Of a stretch of DNA of 64,000 nt, positions 47,367 to 59,713 are shown one piece after another. Each line of letters opens with the position of its first letter. Positions within the stretch are counted from its first letter, which is position 1. The stretch comes from Gamarada debralockiae (Eukaryota; Ascomycota; Leotiomycetes; Helotiales; Hyphodiscaceae). Below the pieces are notes generated by a model. It saw only the letters and a program-made list of their open reading frames with translations. It did no database searches and had not been told where the DNA came from. Location: assembly GCA_002803225.1 (NCBI GenBank), contig NXFV01001583.1, positions 42,002 to 106,001 of the forward strand. The letters are read 5' to 3'. The position numbers and the translations under genes are program-made.

Positions 47367-48614
47367 TATTGCCAATTATAAGATCGGCGAAAGATCGAAA
47401 CTTTGTTATTCTTCGTCGAAGTCAAAGTTCAAACAAAACTTATATGGCACGAAACGAGCCTATTATATAGCCTTTGCCTACATTCCTTTGGCTTGTCTCC
47501 CTGACGAAGAAGTTGCGAGAGAGATGCTAATAATACTGACTCGCGATGCATACATTTTTTTGCACCTAAGATGCAGCAAGGCTGAAGTCTGAGTTCGCGT
47601 GATCCACTCTTTGACCTCGTATCCTGCACCCCACTTTACGCGGGGTCCTGGTGGTCAGCTGATGTGATATTCGTCATTCTCCGTCGATCGATCTGCTGCT
47701 TACTTTCAGTGGAGGGTATGTAGGCATGCCTTCCCTACCCACTTTTTTAAAGGCTGGGAGACTGAGCCTGAGTAAGATCTGCAATGGAAAGTCGAAATGT
47801 CGGTAAATGAAACGTAAAACAGCACTTCTTTCCGTTATTGTGCAGAGATATTTGAGGCTAATTAGTCACAGCCTCAACGAGTTGTAGTGCACACTTCTCC
47901 GGGCTTCGGGGTTATGCTCAATTCGTCGGTCTGTACGGGAAATTTGCCCGTGAGCGTCCTCGCTCGTTTTCACAATCAGCAGTCAGAACGTTTAAGTCGA
48001 TGTCGAAGTTGACAGTCATCGTAAGCGGTATCCGCAACTATTTTATTTGTGTTGCTGTCAACGACTCAGAACGAGATGGCCACGCCAACATCTTGAAAAC
48101 TACTATACAGATCGAAAACTTCTGCCCCCTTTCCACCCTTCGTTTAAGTTTCTACTTTGAGTCTCTCAACCACGTCTCTATTTAAACAGCTGTTATCATC
48201 TTGATGTCCTATGCTCTTGTCGCACGTAGTAGTTATATCCAATACTTTTAAGTTGCTCGAAAAGCCTTCAGACAGGTATTCGCAAAAACATGTCTGACTG
48301 CGTGGCATCAGTTCACCTTCTCCCTTTATTCTCTAACACCAAGGCCAACCAATCAGAAACTGGGAGGGAATAAGTGAAGTTTTGTTGTACGTCGCATCTC
48401 AGATCTCAATTTTGATTTAGAAATTTTTCTAAAGGCTTTGTAACGATTTGGGCTTGTTTTTAAGCGGTTTGAAGGTGACTTGAGAGCTTTTGGGTAAAAT
48501 TAAATAAGGAGGGTAAGTAACGCCACAAGAAGTTTTATAGCTTTTATTTGTGAATGAGTTCTTAATAAGATTCTGAGATTTCACCTGAGTAATGAGTAAG
48601 AGGAAAAAGAGTTT
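47367..48614. other. AT-rich intergenic region
   Basis: Promoter of the SGNH gene at the left end. From about 48.2 kb the sequence becomes AT-rich. No gene recognised. Confidence 0.5.
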
Positions 48615-48830
48615 CACCAGGGGGTGACAAGTCTCATGGAACAGCCGCACTTTTCGACTAATTATAATTTCTCAATGTAACATAATACAAAATTTCTGGA
48701 TAGAGAGAATTGTTCGCCGTATGAAATTCTATATTTGTCATAGAATTTTATTGATTTCAGAGTTGCATTGCGGGTGCAGAGAGGCGAACGAGACTTTTTG
48801 CTGTTCCATAAGACTTGTCACCCCCTGGTG
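48615..48830. mobile_element. 216-bp MITE-like element with 31-bp terminal inverted repeats
   Basis: The left arm 48615-48645 and the right arm 48800-48830 are inverted copies with one mismatch in 31 bases; the outer ends read CACCAGGGGGTGACAAGTCT inward. The interior is AT-rich and has no open frame. Flanks are TTT on both sides, which could be a 3-bp target duplication or chance. Size, inverted ends and lack of coding capacity fit a non-autonomous DNA transposon. No source transposase is in the window. Confidence 0.72.
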
Positions 48831-48955
48831 TTTGGAAAACCTTGATAGGTCACGTGATGTAACAAGTTACTAAATTGAATGGATTGAGATTTACTGAAGC
48901 GGGATGCCACTGTTGGGAATCAAGCTTCCAGGAACTGTACATTATCCCGCCTCAC

Positions 48956-49186
48956 TTTTTGCTGCACGTCGCACGCTCAGGGATCAATTTTGTTCCCAAC
49001 ACGAGGGCTAGTTCCTTGCGCTTTCCTCTCGGCAGTTTTGCTGCACGCCGCTCTTTGGTAATCACTGTTAGGAATTTTTTCGTCCGGGAGCGTTCTGGTG
49101 ATTGTTAGGGATCAAGATGTGGATCATACAGTAGTATCTCTCTTCTAGTTCTGTTGCACATCGCCCTTTTGGTGATCACTCTCGGA
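48956..49186 (+). repeat. Degenerate repeat, three units
   Basis: Three related units start near 48956, 49036 and 49149. Each has TT(T/C)TG(C/T)TGCAC(G/A)(T/C)CGC followed by a (G)ATCA block (GGGATCA, GGTAATCACT, GGTGATCACT). Spacing is about 80 and 113 bp. Origin unknown. Confidence 0.5.
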
Positions 49187-49566
49187 GGTCCCCATTAGTC
49201 TGTGAGTCAGTTCGAAGTCAAAGCTCTTGGATTGCCTTTCAGAAGCATCCTTCGTTCTTAGCTTTTAGAATTAAAAAATATGCAACCTATTTAATATTTT
49301 CACATATACTCTTTACCCATTGAACAAAACGAGATAGTTGAATTTCACAAAACCACCTAAGGAGAGATGAGAAGATTCGCAAACTGGGGTATTTATTGAC
49401 TTGCAGCTAACTAATCCATGGCCTCAATTGAGAACCACTTGGAAAAACCATCCATATTCCATTCTGCCTAATCAATTCCCACACAATCCATCATGCAAAG
49501 TTCATCGTAAAAGCCATCGAAAAAGCATATATCGTACAATCCCCTCATCTCTCAGCAAGTTCCCGT

Positions 49567-50259
49567 CTACGGGTTCTGCTTTTGGATATCATGCTCAGCA
49601 CCTCGCTGCTGGGTCTTGCCAATGTCGTGCTGCTGCTGGGCATTCAACTGCCCCTCGCGATCACCAGTGATTCCCGCAACGGCACCTCCAACGGCACCAG
49701 TGACTCTGTTCGCGACACCGGAGCCGAAATCGTTGAGCTGACCTTGCGCCTCCTGGCCTTTGCCTTGGGCGTTTTGGCGGTCGCCTTGTTGCTTCAAGCT
49801 CTGTTATAATACGTTAGTATTGTGCTTAATATGCGAGAAGAAGGGGGGAATGGAAGAAAGGGATAAATGTGGAACGTACCTCAGAGCCAACAAGTCCTCC
49901 AACAGCTGACTTCGCAGATCCAATCGTCTGGTTCCAGCTTCCTTCAGAACGGTTGGGGTCATCCTTTGTGATTGCGCCGGAGGAAGAGGCAGAATAGTTT
50001 CCGACCTTTGCGGTGGCGTGCGAGGCGTCGTTCTCGAATTCGGCTTTGTCTTTCTTGGCTTCGCCTGCGTTCTGTTTGTTCGTTAGCAAGATGCTATTGG
50101 AGATGTCGATGATAGAGAGGGGGAGAAGGTGAAGATGAGGAAGGAAGGTTAACTTACCTGGTCGCCAGCGCTGCCAGTCATGCTACCAATAGCAGATTGA
50201 ACTGCACCAGTGGCAGTGTCAATGTAGGATTGGAGGGTGGAAGTGTTCTTGTCAGACAT
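49567..50259 (-). CDS. CsbD-like stress-response protein
   Basis: Three exons (50259-50158, 50071-49880, 49800-49567; introns 86 and 79 bp) give 175 residues, all junctions in phase 0. The protein is short, hydrophilic and rich in Gln, Gly, Ala and Asp. It has the fungal CsbD-like pattern: YIDTATGAVQSAIGSMTG, DDPNRSEGSWNQTIGSAK, KSAVGGLVGSESLKQQG, then Gln-rich KGQEAQGQLNDFGSGV and GDREGQLNAQQQHD. Fungal members have been described as binding cruciform or mismatched DNA and as stress-induced. Probably cytosolic or nuclear and intrinsically disordered. High expression would fit its intron-rich layout, but that is a guess. Confidence 0.87.
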
Positions 50260-50828
50260 GATTGCTGATTGATTGTTGTTTGGTTGAGTATTTGATTTGA
50301 AGTTTCTTGGAAGTGGAAAGATTTGAGTTGTTCGTTGATGAAAGGTTCGTGGTCCAAGAGGAAGTTTAAATAATCGACGTTCAGGCCAAAGGGGGGTGAA
50401 TCTTGGCCAGGCTACCCCTACGTCATACAAAAGTTCAGCCTCGCGTCAAACCCCACCACAAAGAAAGACGCCACTGCAAACCCCTGTCGACGATCCCAAC
50501 TTTCACAAGCTGAACGTCAAGAAGTGCGTCATTTGAATTCTCTTGATGAAAAAGTGTTTCACATGAAAACCATTGGTGGTATCGATGATGTAGGCATGGC
50601 TCCCGCATGAGGCTTGATTCGTGGGTAGTGCTGAGAGGCAGGAATGTCACCTGAGGAAGGGTGTTCACCACCGGAATCCCTCCTCTTCTTGGTCACGAGA
50701 ACGGGAGGCCGAAGCTAGAGATATCAAAGTCTATTCTCTAAAGTCTCTGTCGTAGTGGGTATATCATCAATATCTCTTCTAATGCAAGCCCGTGGTATGC
50801 CATAACTCCCCCAATCCAAACCCAATCA
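50260..50828. other. Intergenic, promoter of CsbD-like gene
   Basis: No gene seen. It separates the start of the CsbD-like gene from the 3' end of the oxysterol-binding gene, both on the minus strand. Confidence 0.5.
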
Positions 50829-52205
50829 TCAAGCCTCTGCCTCACTCATCGGCTCCAACCTAATACCCCCAACGCCCGAATCAACAGAAGCACACTTCGT
50901 TCTCGTAGGACTCTTCATCCCACTCAATCCGCTGCCATTGACCCGACGATACTTCTCCTCGTCCCACATCCACAGCCCATGCGCCCCATCGAAATTCCCC
51001 TTCATGCTCGTCTTCTCGTGCATCCCTTCAGCGAGCCTCTCCGCTACGAGATCCTCTTTTGCGCGGCTGAAATACCGTCTGGGGAATTCTCTTCCTTCTC
51101 CCTTCTCACATCTGCGCATCGCTCTTTGTTCGTTCTCGATCTTGGTCTTCTCGTGTCCGACTGCAAAGATATCTCCTCTGTTGATCGCTTCAACAACAGG
51201 TCGCCATGCTCGCCTTGATTCGAGAGGATGTTGCTCCTCGATCGGCGCAACTTGTAATGGTGTCCTCTGCTGAGCACCACAATCGAACTTCTCAATCTCC
51301 TTTCCTGTCCTCGCATCCTTGAATGTATAGACTTCGCTCCATAACCCCTCCGCGGTATATAAAGGCGTTTTCTCCGCCTCATTCTTAAACACGTTGGCCA
51401 CAAAGGAGTTGCGCTTCCCACTCAACCAGCCTTTGCACGAATAATCGATCTTCGCTGTGTATCCGGAGGAGGAACGAATGAACGAGGAACCACTGAGTTC
51501 GGGTTGTAAGGAAGCGGTCATCAGACCTTCGACGTGGACTTTGGGCATCGTAATCAGGTAATCTTCGTCGTATTTGTCGAGGTGGAGAATCGAGTAGCCT
51601 TTTCGGTCGATGTGCACTGTGCCAGAGAAGTAAACTTTAGGTGCGACGTGCCCGCGGAGCTGTGATACACACATTAGTTCCCCCTCATTCAACAGGCGCA
51701 GACGAAACCTACCCTAACACCATATCTATCATTCCAGCAATTATACGCCGTCACAGGCGGATGATGGCTGACCTGTTCAGCAACGAGCTTCGTCTCCCCG
51801 GCATCATCACACCATTTCCCGACAAACACCTCTCCCAGGAATGGATTCAATGGCTTCAGCTTCTTCTTTTTCCCATTCTCGTCCACCGGACTGTGTTGGT
51901 GTTTTAATGTGCTGAGGAACCATCTGAGGACGAGAAGCATGCGTTTTTCGGGGTCGGATTCGAGGGCGGGTGCGACGAAGATAGAGGGGTGTTCGGCCCA
52001 GTATGTGCTAAACTCGACCATTGATTGCGGGGAGAGGAGGAAGGGCGGCGCGGTGAGGGAGGAGAGATCGCCTTTGAATGTTGCTATTGACTTGGGTGTG
52101 TTAGTGGGAGGGTCGTGTGCTCAATTGGGAGGAACGCACCTTGACGAAGGAGAACCAAGCGCTCTTCTGCGAGCCCCCCAGCTTCTCATCCGTGCATTTT
52201 GACAT
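50829..52205 (-). CDS. OSH4: Oxysterol-binding protein, short Osh4/Kes1 type
   Basis: Three exons (52205-52140, 52090-51713, 51659-50829; introns 49 and 53 bp) give 424 residues. The 22-residue first exon ([20 protein letters not shown]...) joins [20 protein letters not shown], which forms the lid and start of the sterol pocket. The family signature EQVSHHPP lies at about 127-134, preceded by [18 protein letters not shown]. Later blocks include [18 protein letters not shown] and [13 protein letters not shown]. No PH domain or ankyrin repeats are present, so it is the short type that exchanges sterol for PI4P between ER/Golgi membranes in the cytosol. The C-terminal 40 residues are polar and lineage-specific. 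Confidence 0.92.
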
Positions 52206-53525
52206 TCTCGTGGCGGCAGTACTGATATTGTTATGACAATTTCTTCTTGTGTAGGAGAGAGAGAATATGTATGAAATAGGTGCTTCGTATTTGGAAGCAA
52301 GAATAGGAATGCAGAAAAATTGATGATGCGTTCAACACAAATTGTTCAACATGAGATAAAAGCAAACAATCTGAATCATCCGAACTTGCGGTGAGGGAGT
52401 TTTAAACAATTTGCCTTTTCAAATAACACCCGGTACTTCGAAACTAGAGCATGTGCGTCAGAGGGTCTGTTGCCCGCCTGAATGGACCTATCTTGAGACG
52501 ATAGACGCTTCAATCTGCACGTTAATGGTCTTCCGGCTGTTTCGCATGTGAAGGGGTTCAAAGAGGAAAGAGACGAGTGGCGCAGTGAAATGTTGGCGGC
52601 AATTTCGTGTCGCCTGAGGCAAATTTCAGGACGGCAACTCAACCATCCGTGCCTTTTGCCAAGGTCACCATGTTTCGAATGCAGTTAAGTGGGAAGCTTA
52701 AGGAGAACTCAACCCGGATTGAGTCTAGTGAGCCTGTATATTTGGAAGCTTCTCAAAATAATCTGGGGAACCTCTTGTTCTCGAGTACAACGCCATCGGC
52801 GAGGACGACGTAGACATCGCGGCTGTGCAAGGTTGCTGACTCATTGACTGAGCTTGCCCTAAGGTGAGGTCTGTACAAGTGCCAATCTCACGACCGGTCC
52901 GAGAAATTCTCGTGGTCAGCACAGTGACGAATTAAGTGCGACAGTTCGTCGGTATCTCAAATTGTTTGTTAACCTATATGTCTGCATTGAGGCGATCTAA
53001 AGTTGGGACGCCTGAAATGGCGACGGAACAGCGTCATCGAGAATTTCATTTCCGGCTCCAAAGTCAACACCCAATCTGGACCTCTGGAGATGATACTAAG
53101 CCTCTATAGCCACGAGCTGGCAGCGAGATCCTTCATTGATTTGGCCAAGGGCAATCAACGCCATGGGCCAGCAGGTGTATCGGCAAAACGTATCTCAACG
53201 GCAAGAATCGCCGCAACAAGTCCCTGTACCTTAGCACAAGCACCAATACAAGCCTATTTCGGGGACGCCTGAAGAAATACTCGCCCGCTTTCCCCGACGG
53301 CATAGTTAGAAGCATTGCAAGGAGGATATGATAAATTTTCTTAATGCGAAGTCATCATACCTCTCGTACGCGACAGATCCGGTGCTATTGAAGCTGCTAC
53401 AAATGGCTGTAGATTTTACGAATGGTGCTCTACTTCATGTACAGGTCTGGCGTGCCAGCATACCACGGCTTTTACTTGCACGAACGGCTCTTAAGACCTC
53501 TATGATATATCTTCAGCCTAGTTCT
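52206..53525. other. Intergenic, no supported gene
   Basis: Promoter of the oxysterol-binding gene at the left end; the rest has short unrecognised frames. Confidence 0.5.
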
Positions 53526-55636
53526 TGATCGGGACTCCGAACTACACGTTGCCTTTCGCGAATTTTGAAGTTTTCATAGAAGCAGGTCAGTGACTTCGTG
53601 TCTTGAATTAGAAAGAGAATTAATGCCCTCGGATAACCCGGCAGCGTCTTGTATTAGCACCAGACCATTCAATGCTGACTTTCGCTCGGCCGCCAGCATC
53701 GAGACTACGAAACGCTGGCTTGGAGAATGCTCAGCACAGCATAAAGAATGCCAAGTGCTTGACCCAGATTTCCTGCCAACGCGCCTGTTAGATCTAGGAA
53801 GCAACGCCAAATATGTCAATATTGTCTCTCATCAGCACGACGTTCTGCGGAGGCACCTGTCGTATACTATACTTTCGTATTGGTAGGGCTCCGACTACTT
53901 TCTCAAGACCACAAAGGCAACAATAGCGAAGCACACAATTGGGATCAAGATCTCCGCTCTTGGTCAAAACGTTGCCAAATGCAACAAAGTAACCCTGTCT
54001 CTAGAAATACGTTTTCTGTAGGTTGATAGTCTTTGCATTATCCAAGATGATCCTGAAGACAGTAAGCAATTCTCGGACCACCGCTTATCTTACTTCGACC
54101 GAGTCCATACGTCCTACTCCACACTCCGAAGAGGACTCTTTTGGAAGTCATGAAAACTCAATTATTTCTCAGTTGATGAGTAGATGCTAACCGCAAAACA
54201 CTTCTCAGTGGCTCGAGAAATATCAAGAATGTTAGACTACCATGAGAACGGATATGTGTCCATCTTCGCCAGAGTTGCTTCCCGCTACAGCGAAGGATTT
54301 CTTGCACCTTTCACGAATGTCCCCCACCTCTACAGGCCACTCGAGCACCCGTATTACGGCTCCTATGTACAGTTGGGGTCTATCAAATTGGTAGAATATC
54401 ACAAATACTCGGGGACGAGGGAATCTGTCACGAGTCGGGCATGGATAATGCAAGAGTCGTTGGTTGCACCTCGCCTCCTCTCGTATAGTTATCAAACCGT
54501 AGCCGTGTCGAAAGGGCAATCATAGTGACGGAGGCCCAAGTCAAGAGTGGTACGACTCGAAGACTGGAGGATGTGGGCGCAGTTGCAAGATGAATCAAAA
54601 CTGGAATACCGAGAGCATCCTATACGAAGGTGGAATTGCTTGGTCGAATCTTATACCTCCCGGAACCTCACGGCTCGAAAGACAGGTTGCCAGCAATATC
54701 TGGAATCGCCCAAAGTATGTGCAGATCCTGCGGAAATACCTGCGGCCAGACTCGGAGTGGCATCACCTGAAGGCACAATTTCTTCGACAGCAAGACGTTG
54801 AGGGCGTGGAATACGTTGCTGGCCTTTGGTACTGCAAGCCCGACCCTCAAGCAGCTCTGTGACATTCTGTCAGCAGCTCCTTTGGAGCACCTCATACCAC
54901 AAATCATATTTCGAGCAGTACCCACGGAGGCCCGGGAATTTCGAACCAAACCTCCCCAGTAAACTCTAGAACGAAGTGCCCGCGCCCACGATTCGATGGC
55001 ATTGTCACTAGAGACAAAGATTTCCGAATATCGGAGTTCTTCGAACAGCCGTGTATATCTTGCTCCGTTGTGGTTATGCGCGGCTGTTGAAATGCAGTAC
55101 ACTACGAATGTCTAGATCTCGACTTGCCGCAAGCTTCGGTATTCGCGATCATGACTTGCGAGACATCGCTCGAGCTGTCTGAAGCACCATACGGCAACGT
55201 TAACTCCGGACTTTTGACCGTCAACGGATTATTAATCTACTACGACCGTCTCCGCCAGACAGAGCTGTTTCGGCAAGATTGGAAAATCATTCATAAGCCA
55301 GACCCCAAAGACAGTGCCAAAGTGTTGTCTCAGATGGCGAAAGGAAGCCAACAGGGATGGGTACTCCTGGTGACCGACGAGGCCGATGTGACCGGTTCAA
55401 ACACAAAGATCCCAATTGGACTACGACTGCACCTAAGTGTCTCCTTTGGGTGGCCGATGGAAAACACTATCGTCGCATCGGCTTGTGCTCCCTTGAGCGA
55501 CAGACTGGGAATGCCTCCAAAGTGGGAGATACGCAGGGACAGTTTAAGTTTTGTGGTGAGCAGAAGAGAATCACTATTACGAGCCATGTACCTATGCGAG
55601 GAAGACGAAGTCGGGCGATATCGTGATGGAACTTGA
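53526..55636 (+). pseudogene. Decayed HET-domain gene
   Basis: A plus-strand frame beginning near 53590 encodes the pre-HET element WLGECSAQHKECQVLD and LPTRLLDLG, then the HET core: LSYTILSYW, a TAG at 53884-53886, GSDYFLKTTKATIAKHT, GIKISALGQ, LEIRFL, a TAG at 54019-54021, and VDSLCIIQDDPED. Both TAG codons lie where the family has Trp (the YCWG/WWG position and the FLWVDSLCI block), so each equals one TGG-to-TAG change. Past another stop near 54162 come ESVTSRAWIMQESLVAPRLL, the usual RAW..QE block, then frame changes and C-terminal segments (YVAGLWYCKPDPQAAL; EAPYGNVNSGLLTVNG) to 55636. HET genes act in non-self recognition and trigger cell death; this one is dead. Confidence 0.8.
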
Positions 55637-55833
55637 GATATGATCAACATTCTGTGGAGTATCACGGTCGTACTAATAGTGACAATTCGTCCTCCAAAGT
55701 CCTATCCCAAGCCAATACCAAATCCAGGTCCAAATACCGCCTAGTCCTAACAGTATGTGCTATCTATATGCGACAAATTCCCATGTCCTTCTATCCACAA
55801 TCCATCAGTCCCATCCCTCGTTTCATTATCAAA

Positions 55834-56596
55834 TTATATCAACCCATCTCCGCCCAAACTAACTCTCCTCTCACAGTTCTTCGTCCTATCCTTCTTCAAC
55901 TCTCTCTCAGCATCCTGGATCACCGGGGAGTCAGTAACTTCGTAATCAAGAATGTCTCAAGAGCAAACGGAGCGATTAGCGGCTGAATAGGGAAATAGCG
56001 GGAGTAAATGGAGTACATGAGAGCAAATATGAGTGAGAGTGGGGAGTGAAAAAGGAAGAGCCGATTGTCCATACCATCAGTCTCGTCTGCACCCACATCC
56101 TGTATCTCCTATCGCCCTTCACACTCTCACAATTAAGCAGCTCCGTCAACGTACTCTTGATCTGCTGGTTCACCATCTTAAGCTTCGTCTCATCTTGCTC
56201 GATCTCGTCTACCATAGTTTCGTCGATGATAGTCGGTAAGGACGAACGACGGGTTGTCATGGGAGGTCGGGAATGTGGGGGTGCGACGCTGGAGCTGCGA
56301 TGGCGATGGAGATGGCTGTTGGAGGAGGGCGTGGTGAGTGGGTTGTGCGTGGGGCAGATGCTCGTTGGGGTGTCGGGAGAGGAAGGCGGCGAAGTGGATT
56401 GGGAGGATATGGAGGAGTGACGACCGTAGCGGGAGGGTGAGTGTGAGGGCGAGGTGTTGGTTATTGTTGGCATCGAGGTGGTGATTTGTTGGAGATGCTT
56501 TTGCAAAGCGTCGTGTTGGGAGTGTAGAAGGAGGTATTTCTGCAGAGCAAAGGCCCGCTCGGGGTCCTTCTGAGTTGGATTCGATGTGATAGACAT
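55834..56596 (-). CDS. Conserved small fungal protein, Ser/Pro-rich middle
   Basis: Two exons (56596-56075 and 55914-55834; intron 160 bp) give 200 residues. The N terminus holds an ALQKYLLLHSQHDALQKHL helix, followed by a low-complexity Ser/Pro/His stretch of about 90 residues. A helical C-terminal part (DETKLKMVNQQIKSTLTELL, then GDRRYRMWVQTRLMDAEREL) is basic-acidic and probably coiled coil. The exon junction between LM and DAERELK restores a conserved block, which supports the chosen acceptor over nearer ones. I recognise the ends as a widespread ascomycete protein without known function. Nuclear or cytosolic location is open. Confidence 0.75.
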
Positions 56597-57355
56597 CCTA
56601 CGTCTCTTTTCAAAGCTTCAAGTATATGAATATGATTTGTAGTATATGATGTTTAGCATTTCAATAGCTTTACTATCGAAGCATATGTTGGGAAGTATTG
56701 GTACAAGTACATCTTAAACAGCTCGAGGAAATAATGGAGATATTTAATAGGAAATGGACCTCAATGGGATCCATCGGGAAGCTTGAGGCTCACTTACCGT
56801 GACGTCGCCGAAAAAAACACCTCCGGAGTGAACTCCTAGCGAAGCGCCTGCCCATGTTTCTGCAGCCAGGCAATTCTGATACACAAGCCTGAGCTCCAAC
56901 GGCAAGGGCCGTGTGGCCTCCTATTGTTGCGAGCCATTCATTGACGTCGAGAGAATTTGCGAGGTGTGGCGGTGCGTTGTGGCGTCATACCCGTCATCCA
57001 GTTTCCAGGTTTTGGAAAGAGGCACGTCGATCATGAAATGCAACTTAAAATCTTGCCAATGAAAACTGTCATTTTGAGAACAAAATGGAGTTTCAGCAAG
57101 GTATACTGACAAGTCACAGGCTGAGGCACCGAAGCGGAAAATCCCATGGAGTAATCGGACAGGAGATCGATCGATCGGAGTTTTGAGAAGATGAAATTGC
57201 TTACGTGGAACAACGTAGAGTCAAGTGACAACCCACAAGGAAAGAATCCCTGTTGGTTTTACCTTGTTTCACGTGATCCGTTTGGGATTGAAATGACATG
57301 GCTAGTCAGGTCGAAGGACTTGGATGATCATGACATATCTTGGAATCCGTCGACC
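56597..57355. other. Intergenic, no supported gene
   Basis: Promoter of the small conserved gene on the left. No gene recognised; one CACGTG occurs near 57272. Confidence 0.5.
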
Positions 57356-59081
57356 TCAGAGCTGTAAGAGTGTCACATGTGTCCGGAGAGCCTCGGTGAC
57401 GTCCACCCAAAGCTTCTCAACTGAACTTCCTAGAACTTCCTCGAGACCTATAACTCGACTCATTTCGAGCTCATGATCGCGAAAAGAGGATATCCGTAGG
57501 TTGATCGTCAACTCAGTTAGTAGACCCATAAACCGGACCCTCATATCAGACTTTGATATTGCTGCGCCGACGAGTGAGAGCCAGAGAAGCAGCGGAGATG
57601 ATGACTCGAGGCATGTGATATTTCGAAGTGATTCCAGGAGCTGTTTTAAGAGAACCGAAGGACCCGTGGCGGAGTGTGGAAATTCTTCCAGAAGCGCTTT
57701 CATGTACAGCAAGGCGCCTACCCGGCATGCTTTGTCGATCTCTCGCTCTTGCAGACCTTCAAGTGATGTTGGATATAGAAGTAATCGGTATTCCATCCAA
57801 TACATATCTTCTGAGAGCGCACTAGGGTCTAGATTCGTTGAAGGCTCCATTCTCCATGATGAAATGGCTTGTGAAAAGTGTGCAACATCTACCATAATCT
57901 CGATGAGGCTTGGATGGACCTGACAGGAAGACAGAATCCGAAAAACATCTCTCTCGGTGTTTTGCAGTTCGTGCTCTGGAAGTCTAGACCAAAGCGATGG
58001 ACGATCAGATCTAACAAAGTCCAGATGTGGAGTTGATGAGTAGTCAATGGCTCCAGCAATATCAGTTCTACTCTTACTCAGTTACTCTCTAATCAATTCT
58101 TAGGAAAGAAGTGAACCGACCGGTGTAGTTTGGCGATGAGCAGTTTATTGAGTGACGAAGTGCCACTTTTCATGCGCATTATCTGCTTCAATCCCCGCAT
58201 ATGGACATTCCATGTTTCCTCATTTCCAGTAATGGCCTTCATAGCGTTCGCCCGTCAGCGACAGTTATCGAGCTGTCATGCAAAGGTCAACTCACCTCAC
58301 CCAATGCCAAACAAGATAAAGCTGCAATGGTGGAGTCATCAATACTCTGGGTCGAGCTCTCCAGACGCTTATTTACAACGGATATGGTTTGGTAAAGATG
58401 ATAGATCGAATCCTCCGATTCCGTCCGTCCCTCGAGCAGGGCCAGACAGACAGCCCCTGCATATAACATTCCGTGGAGCATTGCGGCGTCTGTCACAGCA
58501 AGCTTGAACCATTCTGATGATCGTAATGGATGCGACTGAAGACGTAGCTTTCCGGGATACATCCTTTGGCCCACATACGTCAAATACCGGCTCAATAGAG
58601 CGTGCATGTGAGGCTGCATTTCGATCGCATACCCAGAAGTCGCTGTCGGATATCCAATAGGATTTGGTAGGTTGGTGTCGTCGTTCTTTTTGTCACACAC
58701 TGCTTCATAAGTCGAGACTTTCTCGGCTCGGACGGACGAGTCATCCGACCGTTGCGAATTTGACAGCAATGAGGGCGGCGATGGCCTAGTGACTTTGCGT
58801 TTCTTATTGCGAAGATAATCGTTTCTCACATGAGTCCTTACCAGCTTCCGCATATCCGCGTTTTTCATTTGCTCCGGTGTCGTTGCATGGACGAATTCGT
58901 ACTGGCGCTGTGCGCTTGTTCTTCGAGTGCGTTTCTTGAATTCTCCGCCTTTCACTAAGCTCTTTTGCTGGTCTCTCGACACAAGCTCAGACATGAGCCT
59001 TTGTCGATTTTGAGGATGGTACCATCCCTTGTAAATTGCAACCACAGGGCCCTGAGGCTCCATAATGCTAACATAATCCAT
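57356..59081 (-). CDS. Fungal transcription-factor-domain protein lacking a Zn cluster
   Basis: Three exons (59081-58296, 58236-58121, 58070-57356; introns 59 and 50 bp) give 538 residues if the ATG at 59081 (MDYVSIMEPQGPVVAIYKGW) is used; ATGs at 59114 and 59063 are alternatives. The N-terminal block QYEFVHATTPEQMKNADMRK, with LVRTHVRNDYLRNKKRK after it, is typical of a class of ascomycete regulators with no Zn2Cys6 cluster. The middle part (EWFKLAVTDAAMLHGMLYAG, then GNEETWNVHMRGLKQIMRMK) matches the regulatory region of fungal-specific transcription factors. A basic KKRKVTRP run may be a nuclear signal. It is divergent from the alpha/beta hydrolase 630 bp away. The second intron (GTCGGT donor) is the weakest junction. 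Confidence 0.8.
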
Positions 59082-59335
59082 TTTCGGAAAGGTAGCGTAC
59101 TGGAGTAAGCTCATTGGCTGAGTAGAACAAACATGATGCGACGGATGCGTTGATGAGAGAAAGCCTGCACAGCAATCAGAATTGCGCGGATGACATTGTA
59201 GAACTCTTAGGTGGAGAACGAAATTGTAAAAAGGTGTTGATGGGAGCAAAAGGGTTGGACAGAGGTGTTTTACGTACCGAACAGTACCATGCCATATTGG
59301 GGCTACCTAACTTCATTTGGGCACTGCCAAATCTA

Positions 59336-59600
59336 CCACGTGATTACCTATTAACTCATATGCAGATTCAGCATAAGTAAAAAACAAGCCCTTGATGTTA
59401 AATACAGAAAGGGTGGTGATTAAAGTTTTAGATCGAGATTTTCTCATTTACTTGATGCCCAGATCTAGAAGTCTAACTGCATTGGGCCACCTCTCAATTC
59501 CGCCACGTGATTCACCCCTTCATTTGCCTCCGAAAGTCCACACAGAGTCAGCGTAAGCAGTATGCAACTCTCGGATTTAGGATAATTGAAAGGGTTATAT
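59336..59600. promoter_or_regulatory. Shared divergent promoter with duplicated CACGTG block
   Basis: CACGTG occurs at 59337-59342 and 59504-59509, each as CCACGTGATT. Each copy is followed 30-40 bases on by AG.(A/G)TCAGC(A/G)TAAG-like sequence, so the two blocks look like an imperfect duplication about 167 bp apart. They lie between the divergent regulator and hydrolase genes. CACGTG is the site of bHLH factors; use here is inferred. Confidence 0.45.
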
Positions 59601-59713
59601 ACGGTAGCTTTCTTCCAGTTCAATCATGGTAGCTTTTTCCATATCATTTTCTCTCAAATAGGCCCTGGCAACTGTAAAGCAAACACTGATTGACTCCACC
59701 AAGCACTTTCACC

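Noticed and set aside
46842..47592. Plus-strand frames over the SGNH hydrolase
   Set aside because: They are antisense shadows of a gene with signal peptide, full catalytic set and a clean intron.
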